From Salvelinus alpinus (lineage: Eukaryota > Chordata > Actinopteri > Salmoniformes > Salmonidae): a DNA stretch of 64,000 bases. Of the stretch, positions 46,296 through 58,053 are shown in pieces; within the stretch, counting starts at the first letter, position 1, and every line of letters starts with the position of its first letter. The notes beneath the pieces were generated by a model that was given only the letters and a program-made list of their open reading frames with translations, did no database searches and was not told the origin of the DNA. The position numbers and the translations under genes are program-made. The stretch lies in contig NC_092094.1 in NCBI RefSeq assembly GCF_045679555.1, positions 35,356,430 through 35,420,429 of the forward strand. Reading direction: 5' to 3'.

Positions 46296-47528
46296 GCACA
46301 CGCCATCTTTAACATGGCATAATACCAAGGCCTTTATTGTGTCATAAAATAAGGGCAAGTTAAACTTGATCCAGCTCAGATGATTGCAGACGCTAATTAT
46401 AATAAAAAGGATTACTCCTGTTCTTTGGAAAGGATCATGCTGAGCTAAGGTCTAATTGGTGATTTCCCTTACAAAGTTGATCATGTCCTGAGGCTGCCAG
46501 TTAGTGAACTGGTCAATTAATCTTTCTTCTTCTCTTAATGAGGTGGGGGATTTCCTGTGGCTGGATCCCAGCACAAAGACAGCCATAGTGCCCAGAGGAT
46601 GTGGTGTCCCTGTATCAAGTGACCCTCCAATTAAAAACTGTACTTCCCTACCTCCCCACCTCACCAGGTGGCAAATTGATCTGACCAAGCCTCAAAAACA
46701 GAGAGGACTTAACCATGACTTCAAATCAACTTTACAAACAGAGGACAAGGGGAAAGGATCATTTCCTCCATGAAATAGGATTGTTTTGGTCAGACTTTTG
46801 CACTCATATCTTACCTCATCATTTTTGGGGAGCAACCCCTGCTGAGTAGTGTGTCAATGGTTAACTCACAGAAAGCAAACAGCATGTAGCAGGCTGACAT
46901 TGGATTTGGGGGCTTGTTGGTGCGACAATGAAATAAGCCGGATCTATAAGGGTTAAATGTGGCTGACTGGGTTTTGCCATTTTAAACAAAATCAGTTTTG
47001 GGAGGGAGAGCCAAAGGAGGGATCAGCAGTTGTCAAAGGCCGTACATGGACCTTATCTAAGATTATAACCCCTAATACTCAAGCTCTCTTTTCCTTCCTG
47101 GTCAACATCTTTTTTTGTTGTTGTAAGACTGAGATGTCGTATGTCATCTATCTGTAAAACAGTATTTTTCCATTTGCACCAATGAACCTATACTTTCCCT
47201 TTGTGGCCTTTTGATGATACCCTCGCCATCATGTTGTGAGCTGAGCTATGTTTTAATAATCAGAGCAGATGTCTAAGGGATGGATTCAATCAACCTATCA
47301 GATCAATGGTCCTTAGCCTTGAACAAGAATCATAGCATTTTGATCAAAGGAAAACAACTCCACGAAGCTCTGGAGTGCTATGAGCCATCCGCATGATCTG
47401 TCTCCTCAGCCATTTCAACACTCATCTGTAGAGAAGCTGTTTATCTTGGAGTGCTTCACGTTTCTCTAGTTCAAAGATCAACATCCCAGAGCTCTGTAAA
47501 AGTCAAATCAGTAAGCCAACAGAACATG
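46296..47528. other. No gene seen (46.3-47.5 kb)
   Basis: The frames at 46452-46688 and 46504-46773 overlap on opposite strands. Both are open for about 80 codons but show no known domain. 46957-47157 is likewise unsupported. No transposon end recognised, so this may be ordinary single-copy DNA. Confidence 0.45.
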
Positions 47529-47711
47529 CCCTTAAAGAAAAAACACAAATTTCACATGAAATTTATTGTGGAATCAAGTGAAAACATATGTTTTTTGGAA
47601 CACTTCACGTGATCACATAATTTCACATTAACTTCACATAAGATCAAATGGGATCACATAACAAAAAATGTTTTTGGAACACGTGAAATTCAAGTGTTTT
47701 TTCCATAAGGG
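47529..47711. mobile_element. Hairpin MITE (~183 bp)
   Basis: CCCTTAAAGAAAAAACAC at the left pairs with GTGTTTTTTCCATAAGGG at the right. TTTCACATGAAA and ACACTTCACGTGATCACA in the interior form further local palindromes. The CACGTGAAATT stretches repeat in both orientations. It carries no coding sequence. Confidence 0.8.
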
Positions 47712-48054
47712 TGTCTCCATTACACTGTTGATGTGGGGGCTTCAGTGGTAAACTCCAGGGTTATGGTTATGTCCCTTGACTGTGTTCAGAGTTCAGTGTT
47801 CTTAGACAAAGGCCTGTGGACCACATCTGATAAAGAATGCTCGGTGATCCAGGAGGTTCTGCCATGCAGAAGGCCGGGTGCCACAAACCTGGATTTATTC
47901 CACTCCGAAACACTTCTCTGTGGCTCTCCCCCTGGCAGCCTGATATTGCCCATTGAGTTTGAACAGACAGAGGTAGGCTAGAACTCTGTTAATGGCTATG
48001 GAGCTTTTAAAGATCTAAATGTGGGTCTTGTAGGTTGAAGATCTAAGTGTGGAT
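47712..48054. other. No gene seen (47.7-48.05 kb)
   Basis: An 82-codon plus frame (47733-47981) has no motif. A short direct repeat of AGATCTAARTGTGG occurs at 48011 and 48039, next to the following element. Confidence 0.4.
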
Positions 48055-49883
48055 TTAAAACTTCTTGTCAATAGGGGGGCGCCATTTCGACTTTGTAAAA
48101 ATTCGTTCCCAAATTAAACTGCCTTGTACTCAATTCTTGCTCGTACAATATGCATATTATTATTACTATTGGATAGAAAACACTCTCTAGTTTCTAAAAC
48201 CGTTTGAATTATATCTGTGAGTAAAACAGAACTCAAGTTGCAGCTAACTTCCTGTCAGGAAGTGAGAAATCTGAAATCGATGCTCTGTTCCAGGGTCAGT
48301 TTATTAAATTGCATGTAATCTATGAGTCGACATACACTGCATACGATTTCCCCTAGATGTCAGTAAGCAGTGAGAATTGGAATGGTGTTGCTAGGCAGAT
48401 CTGAGGCCATATAAAGGCTCATGGAACCGGGGGTGCACTCTTTTCAACGTTCGTCATGGCGCAAAGGAGGACCTCAGGATGGCATTCTGAAAAGCTCTCG
48501 TTATAGGCCTTAGATATATCCGGCTCTGATTTTATTCGATATAGGTGTTAAAGACATCATAATGTAGTTATTTTAAACCGAGTTATATCAGTTTATATCA
48601 GTATATTGCGATTTTCGGATATTTCTTTGTGCTGCGTTATGAAGAGTTGGGCACGTCTGGCATAGCTAATGTTTGCTGCTAATTCCTAAGTTGAAGACGG
48701 CAATCTACAACCGAGCAACGATGATTCTGGACAAAGGACCACTTGCACAAGATTCTGATGGAAGCTCATCAAAAAGTAAGAACTATTTATGATGTTAATT
48801 CGTTGTTCTGTTGAAAAATATAAAAATATTATTCCGCCATTAATTTCGGTGCGGTCTCGCTTTAGCGCACGCTGTATGTCGTAGTAACGTTAATTTAAAA
48901 AATCTAACACAGCGGTTGCATTAAGAACTAATGTATCTTTCATTTGCTGTCCAACCTGTATTTGTTAGTCAAGTTTATGATTAGTTATTGATTAGATTAG
49001 GTGCCTCTCCCAAGATTTCTCCCGACATTTTGTTGGCAGCTTGGCTACTATTCTCATTGTATAACCACGATTTGTGCCGCTAAATATGCACATTTTCGAA
49101 CAAACAATATATGTATTGTGTAATATGATGTTATAGGACTGTCATCTGATGAAGTTTTGAGAAGGTTAGTGAAAAAATTAATATCTTTTGCTGGTTTATT
49201 CGCTATCGCTAACGTGCATGAATCAATGCTGCTGTGTGGTTGGCTATTGTAGTAAGCTAATATAATGCTAAATTGTGTTTTCGCTGTAAAACACTTAAAG
49301 AATCTGAAATATTGGCTGGATTCACAAGATCTTTGTCTTTCATTTGCTGTACGCTGTGTATTTTTCATAAATGTTTTATGATGAGTATTTAGGTAATTCA
49401 CGTTGCTCTCTGTAGTTATTCTAGTTGCTTTGGTGAGAGTTGTGATGGTGGCTGCAATGTAAAACTATGATTTATACCTGAAATATGCACATTTTTCGAA
49501 CAAAACATATGCTATACAATAAATATGTTATCAGACTGTCATCTGATGAAGTTGTTTCTTGGTTAGTGACTATTTATATCTTTATTTGGTCGAATTTGTG
49601 ATAGCTATCTATGCAGGAAAAAAATGGTGGAGAAAAAAAAGTTGTGTCTTTTGCTATGGTGGTTAGCTAATATAAATACATATTGTGTCTTCCCTGTAAA
49701 ACATTTTAAAAATCAGAAATGATGGCTGGATTCACAAGATGTGTATCTTTCATTTGGTGTTTTGGACTTGTGATTTCATGAACATTTTATTATATGATAT
49801 CCCTGTGGCTTTAGGCTAGGCTATGCTAGTCAGCTTTTTTGATGGGGGGGATCCCGGATCCGGGTTTGTGACTCGTTAGAGGT
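48055..49883 (+). mobile_element. 1.8 kb unclassified element, copy 1
   Basis: It starts AACTTCTTGTCAATAGGGGG and ends GGATCCCGGATCCGGG, then GTGACTCGTTAGAGGT. It matches 58054-59878 along its whole length, and 56313-57510 in inverse orientation. The inner part consists of direct repeats about 400 bp apart: TCTTTCATTT at 48936, 49336 and 49746, AATATGCACATTTT near 49083 and 49482, and GTCATCTGATGAAG near 49141 and 49538. No long frame and no known protein domain. It may be a non-autonomous element; I cannot place it in a superfamily. Confidence 0.8.
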
Positions 49884-50404
49884 AAATAAGGTTTCTGCAG
49901 TGATCTTGAAGAGTATAATGAGCTTTAGTTTTCCAATGGCTTGTATATGTTTTTCCTTGGGAATTCAACATCTACTGTAATTCTCCTTTCCAATTTATTT
50001 GTTAATATTTAGAGAAAACAATTTGGATTACAAGTGAGAAAGCTACTCGGCTCTTATGTTTCACTTGCCTGAACTCACAAACAAACTCACAAACAACATG
50101 AGTTTGATATGAACTCATATCCGAGCAACTCTCCTGTAGTCTATGAATCAGTCAGAGTGAGTGGGGTAAGATACAAACAAACATAGCCTCCCTTATCCAC
50201 CCCTGCAGACATTTCTGGCAGCCTGGTGGAATGGAGGGCAGAGTTTGTTTCTCCATCAGTAGGGAGAAGATTGTACATCATTGTTGTGTATTTGTTAAAA
50301 TCGTCTATGGAAAAGGTACTTGTAAAATACTGCATAGCCCAAAGGACCCATCAATTTAGCTCCTGGAAATGGTCAGAGTTTTGGTTAAACAGGTCATCCC
50401 AGAA
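49884..50404. other. No gene seen (49.9-50.4 kb)
   Basis: Plain sequence between copy 1 and a satellite block. The opposite-strand frames at 50141-50335 and 50226-50468 are mutual shadows. Confidence 0.45.
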
Positions 50405-51060
50405 AACCAAAATTGGTTCTGTGAAAGTTCCAAGAACATTTGTTAGGTCACGGCAAATGTTCTCATAACACAAAAACTGTAGAGTCGTACTGATCATTAT
50501 AGAATGTTTGTATAAATAATTTGCCGGATGTTGCAAGAACGTTCGTAGAACACATTTAATCTGTTCCCAAAACACAAAAAAACTGTCCAGTTGTGCGGAT
50601 GCGTCTACAACGGTTATTTTAGGGAGAGAAAAACATTCACCTGATGTTGGAAGAATGTTCCTAGAGCACATTTATTCTGTTCTTTAAAGGTTCCCAGGAT
50701 GTTTCATTAGGTTGTGGGAACAATCTGGTGGGTACATTGTGGAGACATCACAAAATATATTTTCTCAAAGCACAAAAACTGTCCACTTGTGCAGATGATC
50801 CTACAATGTTTCTTTTAGGTTGCAAAAAAACATTCACCTGATGTTACAAGAACGTTTCCAGAACACATTTCGTCTGTTCTTTAAAGGGTCCCAGAATGTT
50901 TCTTTAGGTTATGGGAACAATGTGGGTACATTACAAGAGATAGGTTCCCAAAAACACACAATATGCTCATTTGTGATGACATTCATACAATGTGTTTAAT
51001 AAGTTAGGTTGCACATGACATTCTCATAATGTTGTAAGAATGTAAGAACACCTGGTCTAA
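50405..51060 (+). repeat. Degenerate ~180-200 bp satellite, forward block
   Basis: Recurring phrases are AAGAACGTT..AGAACACATT (50534, 50650, 50847 with changes), CACAAAAACTGTCCACTTGT (three variants), TTCACCTGATGTT (three variants) and GGTTGTGGGAACAA. Spacing is about 197 bp between the best-kept units and shorter where a unit is deleted. The reverse complement of the same unit makes up 63090-63770. Confidence 0.8.
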
Positions 51061-51956
51061 GTTCTTAATGGCTGTATTTCTGTATTTTGAAAGTTATATA
51101 CACTACATGAAAAGTAGGAATGAACAGCATTTAATCACACAGACACAACCATATTTTTTACACTTCATTTGTTGACAAACTGCACATGTGGGGTTTAGCT
51201 TTCTTAGACATAATTAACCCACGGAAATACTGGTAACTGGGTTATTTACCATCCCTACTTCTGGGCCCATATTTACAAGGTCTCCAAGACTATGAGTGCT
51301 GATCTAGGAAAAAATAGGACGGCTGGAACCATATCAAGCATCCCAAAATAGGAATTATTTTGGGTGTGTTGAAAAAAAAAGTTTAACAGTCATTTTTTAC
51401 ACAATGTTAGATTTTTTACAGTTAGTCTAAATTCTGCATTTCTGACTGGATTTATACATCTGGACAAAATAAAGACATCCTCTCTTTTAGTAGATTATAT
51501 CTGACCCTCAATTTCACAAAAAAAAGATACAACAAAAATAAAATAAAATAAATTAATGGTTTCATAATATGTGGGATTAAACTGAACCTGCAATCTTCAA
51601 CTCTGCAGTTAGATCATTCAACCTCTGCACCATCAGGGATTAACTATTATATTTGGGGGGGGGGGGGGGGCAGTCTAATGTGATCAATCAAGACAGAACA
51701 ATTTCTGAGTTATTCAAATGTTCCCATCCTCTTCATGTGATGTGTACTTGCAGCACTGTATGTTATGATTTTCTTTCTTCATCACATGTGTTGAAAGGTC
51801 TTATGAAATGTGATTTTAGTTGGATAGAGCTTCCTTTAAAAAACTTGTATTCATATGCTTCTCAATACAGGCTCAGAACCTTCAAACTAAATAAGGAAAC
51901 AATTGTACCTTTACTGAATTTCAATCAAAACACATAGAAATGCATTCATTTCAGTG
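51061..51956. other. No gene seen (51.1-52.0 kb)
   Basis: AT-rich sequence with a G-run at 51655-51670 that is a likely length-variable or error-prone site. The plus frame at 51653-51937 reads through this run and has no motif. Confidence 0.45.
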
Positions 51957-52725
51957 GAAGATGGCGTCGGAGGGGATGGCTGCTGTCTTATCGGCTCTTA
52001 ACCAACCATGCTATTTTTTTTTGTTGCGTTGTTCGTATCTTGTTTTGTGCATAGTGTTGCTGCTACCGTCTCTTATGACCAAAAAGAGCTTCTGGACATC
52101 AGATCTGCAATTACTCACCTCAAACTCTTCGTCTAATCTTTCTTCAATGAGTCGGACGGGGGGAGATACTACAGACACCCGACCAGGCCCAGATCCCCAG
52201 TATTCGCTGGTGAAGGAAACGCAGATTACGAGGAAAAAGATCAGGGTGCCTTGTGAGCATCAGGCGAAGAGTGGCTAATCTGCCTTTGCCTTCCGTCCTG
52301 TTAGCTAATGTTCAATCGCTGGAAAATAAATGGGACGAACTGAAAACACGCATATCCAACTCGGTGTAATACTCCCTTCATAGAACAGCGCAAACTGGCT
52401 CTAACCAGAATAGAAAGAGGAGTGGGAGGCCTCGGTGCACAACTGAGCAAGAGGACATGTACATTAGAGTGTCTAGTTTGAGAAACAGATGCCTCACAAG
52501 TCCTCAACTGGCAGCGTCATAATCTGCCTTTGCCTTCTGTCCTGCTAGCTGGGATGAACTGAAGCACATATATCCTACCAACGGGACATTAAATCTGTAA
52601 TATCTTATGTTTCACCAAGTCGTGGCTGAACGACGACATTAAGAGCATAGAGCTGGTGGGTTATACACTCTATTGGCAGGATAGTACAGCAGCCTCTGGT
52701 AAGACACGGGACGGGGTCCTATGCA
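51957..52725 (+). mobile_element. LINE 5' part with an embedded Tc1 fragment
   Basis: GAAGATGGCGTCGGAGGGGA starts the LINE 5' end (ORF 51940-52278, MASEGMAAVLSALNQPCYFF). At 52276-52355 comes TAATCTGCCTTTGCCTTCCG, running to AACACGCATATCC. A piece of Tc1 transposase follows (52357-52519), and then the LINE phrase TAATCTGCCTTTGCCTTCTG starts again at 52520 and runs to about 52725. The 5' end of the same LINE type is at 57964. RT is absent here. Confidence 0.75.
52357..52519 (+). mobile_element. Tc1 transposase fragment inside the LINE
   Basis: AGAACAGCGCAAACTGGCTC and ACATTAGAGTGTCTAGTTTG match the neighbouring copy at 53220-53320 with a few changes. There are no terminal repeats. It is flanked on both sides by versions of the same LINE phrase, so it is not a simple transposition product. 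Confidence 0.8.
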
Positions 52726-52727
52726 TA

Positions 52728-53410
52728 CACCACCGTTCAAATGTTTGGGGTCACTTAGAAATGTCCTTGTTTTTGTAAGAAAAGCAAAAAAAAATATCCA
52801 TTTAAAATAACATCAAATTGATCAGAAATACAGTGTAGACATTGTTAATGTTGTAAATAAATATTGTAGCTGGAAATGGCTGATTTTTGATGGAATATCT
52901 ACATAGACGTACAGAAGCCCATTATCAGCAACCATCACTCCTGTGTTCCAATGGCACGTTGTGTTAGCTAATCCAAGTTTATCATTTTAAAAGGCTAATT
53001 GATCATCAGAAAACCCTTTTGCAATTATGTTAACACAGCTGAAAGCTGTTGTTTTGATTAAAGAAGCAATAAAACTGTCCATCTTTAGACTAGTTGTGTA
53101 TCTGGAGCATTTCTTCTGAAACTCGTCAGTCTATTCTTGTTCTGAGAAATGAAGGCTATATCATGCGAGAAATTGCCAAGAAACTGAAGATCTCGTACAA
53201 CGCGGTGTACTACTCGCTTCACAGAACAGTGCAAACTGGCTCTAACCAGAATAGAAAGAGGAGTGTGAGGCCCCGGTGTGCAACTGAGCAAGAAGACAAG
53301 TACATTAGAGTATCTAGTTTGATAAACAAGTCCTAAACTGGCAGCTTCATTAAAGAGTACCCGCAAAACACCAGTCTCAGCGTCAACAGTGAAGAGGCGA
53401 CTCCGGGAAG
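52728..53410 (+). mobile_element. Tc1-like transposon, left 40 percent only
   Basis: It begins CACCACCGTTCAAATGTTTG after TA (52726-52727), and the left end and leader are complete. Coding is kept for the N-terminal DNA-binding region only. It is cut at about 53410 where a minus-strand LINE begins (GCGCTGAATACAACAAGTGT). Confidence 0.85.
53094..53336 (+). pseudogene. Tc1 transposase N-terminal domain
   Basis: MCIWSISSETRQSILVLRNE, then GYIMREIAKKLKISYNAVYY form a paired-like helix-turn-helix. A basic stretch NRKRSVRPRC follows, and DKYIRVSSLINKS stops at TAA (53334-53336). A second DNA-binding helix and the catalytic core are missing. Not functional. Confidence 0.8.
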
Positions 53411-55665
53411 CGCTGAATACAACAAGTGTAGACCTTACAGTGAAATGCTTACTTACAAGCCCTTAATCACCAATGCAGTTTATAGAAGAAAAAAAAAATC
53501 AGAAATAAAAGTAACAAATAATGAAAGAGCAGCAGTAAAATAACAATAGCGAGGTTCTATACAGGGGGTACCGGTACATTGTCAATGTGCGGGGGCACCA
53601 GTGTCGAGGTAATTGAAGTAATATGTACATGTAGGTAGAGTTATTAAGGGAATATGCATAGATAACAACAGAGAGTAGCAGCAGTGTAAAAGGGGGTGGG
53701 GGGGGGGGGCAATGCAAATAGTCTGGGTAGCCATTTGATTAGATGTTCAGGAGTCTTATGGCTTGGGGGTAGCTGTTTACAAGCCTCTTGGACCTAGACT
53801 TGGCGCTACGGTACAACTTGCCATGCTGTAGCAGAGAGAACAGTCTATGACGAGGGTGACTGGAGTCTTTGACAATTTGTAGGGCCTTCCTCTCACACTG
53901 CCTGGTATAGAGGTTCTGGATGGCAGGAATCTTAGCCCTGGTGATGTACTGGGCCGTACGCACTACCCTCTGTAGTGCCTTGCGGTCGGAGGCCGAGCAG
54001 TTGTCATACCAGGCAGTGATGCAACCAGTCAGGATGCTCTCGATGGTGCAGCTGTAGAAACTTTTGAGGATCTCAGGACCATTGCCAAATCTTTTCAGTC
54101 TCCTGAGGGGGTTTAGGTTTTGTCGTGCACTCTTCACGATTGTCTTGGTGTGCTTGGACCATGTTAGATTGTTGGTGATGTGGACGCCAAGGAATTTGAA
54201 GCTCTCAACCTGCTCCACTACAGCCCCGTCGATGAGAATGGGCGTGTGCTCGGTCCTCCTTTTCCTGTAGTCCACAATTATCTCCTTTGTCTTGATCATG
54301 TAGAAGGAGAGGTTGTTGTCCTTGCACTACACGGTCAGGTCTCTGACCTCCTCCCTATAAGCTGGCTTGTCGTTGTTGGTGATCAGGCCTACCACTGTTG
54401 TGTCATCAGCAAACTTAATTATTGTGTTGGAGTCGTGCCTAGCCGTGCAGTCGTGAGTGAACAGAGAGTACTACCCTTACCACATGGGGGTGGCCCATCA
54501 GGAAGTCCAGGATCCAGTTGCAAAGGGAGGTGTTTAGTCCCAGGGTCCTTAACTTAGTGATGAGCTTTCAGGGCACTATGGTGTTGAACGCTGAGCTGTA
54601 GTCTATGAATAGTATTCTCACATAAGTGTTCCTTTTGTCCAGGTGTGAAAGGGCAGTGTGGAGTGAAATAGAGATTGCATCGTCCGTGGATCTGTTGGGG
54701 CGGTATGCAAATTGGAGTGGGTCTAGGCTTTCTGGGATAATGGTGTTGATATGAGCCATTACCAGCCTTTTAAAGCACTTCATGGCTACAGACGTGAGTG
54801 CTACGGGTCGGTAGTCATTTAGGCAAGTTACCTTAGTGTTCTTGGGCACAGGGACTATGGTGGTCTGATTGAAACATGTTGGTATTACAGACTCAGACAG
54901 GGAGAGGTTGAAGACACTTGCCAGTTGGTCAGCGCATGCCCAGAGTACACGTCCTGGTAATCCATCTGGCCCTGCGGCCTTGTGAATGTTGACCTTTTTA
55001 AAGGTCTTACTCACATCGGCTGCGGAGAGAGTGATCACACAGTCGTCCGGAACAGCTTATGCTCTCATGCATGTTTCAGTGTTACTTGCCTCGAAGCGAG
55101 CATAAAGGTAGTTTAGCTCGTCTGGTAGGCTCGTGTCTCTGGGCAGCTCTTGGCTGTGCTTCCCTTGATAGTCTGTAATGGTTTGCAAGCCCTGCCACAT
55201 CCGACGAGCGTCGGAGCCGGTTTAGTACGATTCGATCTTAGTCCTGTATTGACACTTTGCCTGTTTGATAGTTTGTCGGAAGGCATAGCGGGATTACTTA
55301 TAAGCTTCCGGGTTAGAGTCCCACTCTTTGAAAGCGGCAGCTCTACCCTTCAGCTCAGTGCGGATGTTGCCTGTAATCCATGGCTTCTGGTTGGGGTATG
55401 TACATACGGTCACTGTGGGATGACATCATTGATGCACATTGATGATGCCAATGACTGATGTGGTGTACTCCTCAATGCCATCAAAAGAATCCAGGAACAT
55501 ATTGCAGTCTGTGCTAGCAAAACAGTCCTGTAGCTTAGCATCTGCTTCATCTGACCACTTTTTTAGTGACCTAGTCACTGGTGCTTCTTGCTTTATTTTT
55601 TGCTTGTAAGCAGGAATCAGGAGGATAGAATTATGGTCAGATTTGCCAAATGGAGAGTGAGTCAT
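53411..55665 (-). mobile_element. LINE (Rex/CR1-like), minus, long copy with internal deletion
   Basis: From right to left: endonuclease end (55665-55426, GKSDHNSILLIPAYK), a linker region (55400-55040), RT (55038-53739) and the 3' untranslated part to 53411. The last bases of the normal tail (TTTGATTTGATT) are absent. A segment between about 54475 and 54485 is missing compared with the copy at 31826-33570, taking out the FADD-side PQGCVLSP block. G-run at 53699-53710. Confidence 0.85.
53739..55038 (-). pseudogene. LINE reverse transcriptase, broken
   Basis: 55038-54568 reads [53 protein letters not shown] and [13 protein letters not shown] with the first catalytic Asp intact. After a gap, 54299-53739 reads the C-terminal region: [40 protein letters not shown] and the tail to QAIRLLNI. 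The deletion and frame changes between 54570 and 54300 remove continuity. Together with 55665-55426 this is the most complete pol in the window. Confidence 0.85.
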
Positions 55666-55815
55666 GTTTTATAGCTATTATTGTGGCCTTTGTGTTTGCC
55701 AATTGCACGATCACGCTATAAGCGAGTATTTATGGTATCCTTGTTCAATAGAACCATTGGACTTGTCTCAATGATGTTCCTATCTGCCAGGACATTGCAT
55801 GATATCTACTGTAGG

Positions 55816-56204
55816 TGTAAGGTTCTGTATTTATTTTCTTAGTCAACCTTGTGTTCGGTTTCATTTTGTACTTGAACATAGCCCTGTCTTTCATTTTTGT
55901 TCATTGATTTCACCTGTGTTAGTTACTCACCTGGTCTCATCAGCTCCTTATTTAGTTCAGTTCATTTTGTTTGTGCCTTTGTGAGGTATTGTTCGTTTTG
56001 ACTCTACTAAGCCTTTTCCTAGCTCGTTTGTGAGAACCAGTTATAGCCTTCAGTCCTAGTTTTGTTTCACCTGCCTGTTTGCTTACCTGTGTATGACCAT
56101 TGCCTGCCTGTGATCACGATTCCTGCCTTCTGCAAAGGCAAAATAAATACCTGCCGCGCTCTGCTCGTGAATCTACACCTTTTTCTCCCTGAGTATTCAT
56201 TACA
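55816..56204 (+). mobile_element. Solo LTR (389 bp), Gypsy-like
   Basis: It begins TGTAAGGTTCTG and ends GAGTATTCATTACA (TGTAA...TTACA). It contains AAATAAATACCTGCCGCGCT, a polyadenylation signal followed by a typical downstream stretch. The flanks GTAGG (55811-55815) and GTAGA (56205-56209) match at four of five bases. No internal genes. Confidence 0.65.
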
Positions 56205-56312
56205 GTAGATTGACTAATTTCACCTGGCATTGTAAAGACTACAGCCTGACGGGAGCCATAATTGCTTGTTCCCACCATCAAAGGCAGGCTTTTCATAACC
56301 GGGGCGGTACTC

Positions 56313-57510
56313 GTTTAACTTTTAGTTGGTACTCATCCCGGATCCGGGAGCACCCCCCACAGTAAAAAAGCTGACTAGCATAGCCTAGCATAGCGTCACA
56401 AGTAAATACAAGCATCTAAATATCATTAAATCACAAGTCCAAGACACCAGATGAAAGATACAGATCTTGTGAATCCAGCCATCGTTTCTGATTTTTAAAA
56501 TGTTTTACAGGGAAGACACAATATGTAAATCTATTAGCTAACCACGATAGCAAAAGACACCCCTTTTTTTCTCCACCATTTTTTTCCTGCATCAGTAGCT
56601 ATCACTAATTCGACTAAATAAAGATATATATAGCCACTAACCAAGACACAACTTCATAAGATGACAGTCTGATAACATATTCATGGTATAGGATAGTTTT
56701 TTTTAGAAAAATGTGCATATTTCAGGTATAAATCACATTTCTACATTGCAGCTGCAATCTGAAATAGCGTTGGAAGCAGCCGGAATAATTACAGAGACCG
56801 ACGTCAATTACCAAAATACTCATCCTAAAACATTTCTGAAAAATACACAGCATACAGCAATCGAAAGACACAGATCTTGTGAATCCAGACAATGTTTCAG
56901 ATTTTCTAAGTGTTTTACAGCGAAAACACAATATATCGTTATATTAGCATACCACATGAGCTAACATCACCCAGCATTGAATCAAGCCAAAAGGGTCGAT
57001 AACGTTATCGCCACCAAAATATATTAATTTTTTCACTAACCTTCTCAGAATTCTTCAGATGACAGTCCTGTAACATCATATTACACAATGCATATAGAGT
57101 TTGTTCGAAAATGTGCATATTTAGCATCAAAAATCTTGGTTATGCAATGTAATCTGTCAAAACATGGCATGCATTCGGGCCGGCGCCATCTTGGAAAGGC
57201 ACCTATGATTACGATTATTTATCGATTAGATTGACTAAAAAAATACAGGTTGGACAGCTAATGAAAGATGCATTGGTTATTAATGCAACCGCTGATTTAG
57301 ATTTTTTAAATTAACGTTACAAGACATACATTGTGAGTTACAGCCAGACTAGTGCCGCAAAAAATGGCCGACAACTGCGTTAAAATTTTTCCACATAAAT
57401 ACGGAATAAAATCATAAATAACTCTTACTTTTGGATAGAGCTTCCATCAGTATCTTGGGCAATGTGTCCTTTGTCCAAAAGTATCGTTGCTTTGTTGTAA
57501 AACGACCATT
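56313..57510 (-). mobile_element. 1.8 kb unclassified element, copy 3 (partial, inverted)
   Basis: Reads as the reverse complement of copies 1 and 2, from CCCGGATCCGGGAGCACC (56337-56354) to TGTCCTTTGTCCAAAAG (about 57470). The first third, with the start AACTTCTTG, is absent. Internal repeated landmarks ATGTGCATATTT occur near 56709 and 57111, again about 400 bp apart. Confidence 0.8.
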
Positions 57511-57963
57511 ATCACAGCCAATCATGGGCTAGTGGGATGGTTCCCATCTTTTTTCATGGCTAAACCAACTAGGCTTGTCATTTTTATTGTATTTTTTATT
57601 TACAGATGGCATACAAGTTTGTTTTTAAGGCACATGAAAGTTCACATGTTCCAGAAGGCATTTTGATTTAAGGAAAAATACATTAAAATACCTCTCCTGA
57701 GAAGTAGTGACATGCGACATTTGCCTAGTTTCCTGAAACGAGTCACATATAAGCTCTCTTGTTACACAAGGCAGTGTTGTTCAGCACAGTACAATTTGGT
57801 GATCGATTTGGTCATACAGGGCTTGCTTGTACCACTACAAGCCAAGCTAGCCAAGTTTACCTAGCTGTGTTTGCTATACCTAAAATGTACTGTAGTCTAA
57901 CGTTATAGCTAGCTAGCTAACTAGCCTAGCTAGCCTCAGTGCCTCTCATTAGAAGCAAAACTG
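57511..57963. other. No gene; GCTAGC-rich and old repeat DNA
   Basis: 57590-57740 (TTTACAGATGGCATACAAGT, AGGCACATGAAAGTTCACAT) resembles a repeat I associate with salmonid genomes, but its type is unclear. 57900-57935 is GCTAGCTA-rich. No coding motif. Confidence 0.4.
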
Positions 57964-58053
57964 ATTGGCGCCGGAGGGGATGGCTGACATCTTACATGTT
58001 CCTAATCAACTGTGCTATTTTGCTCATGTTTTCGCATTGTATGTAACTTATTT

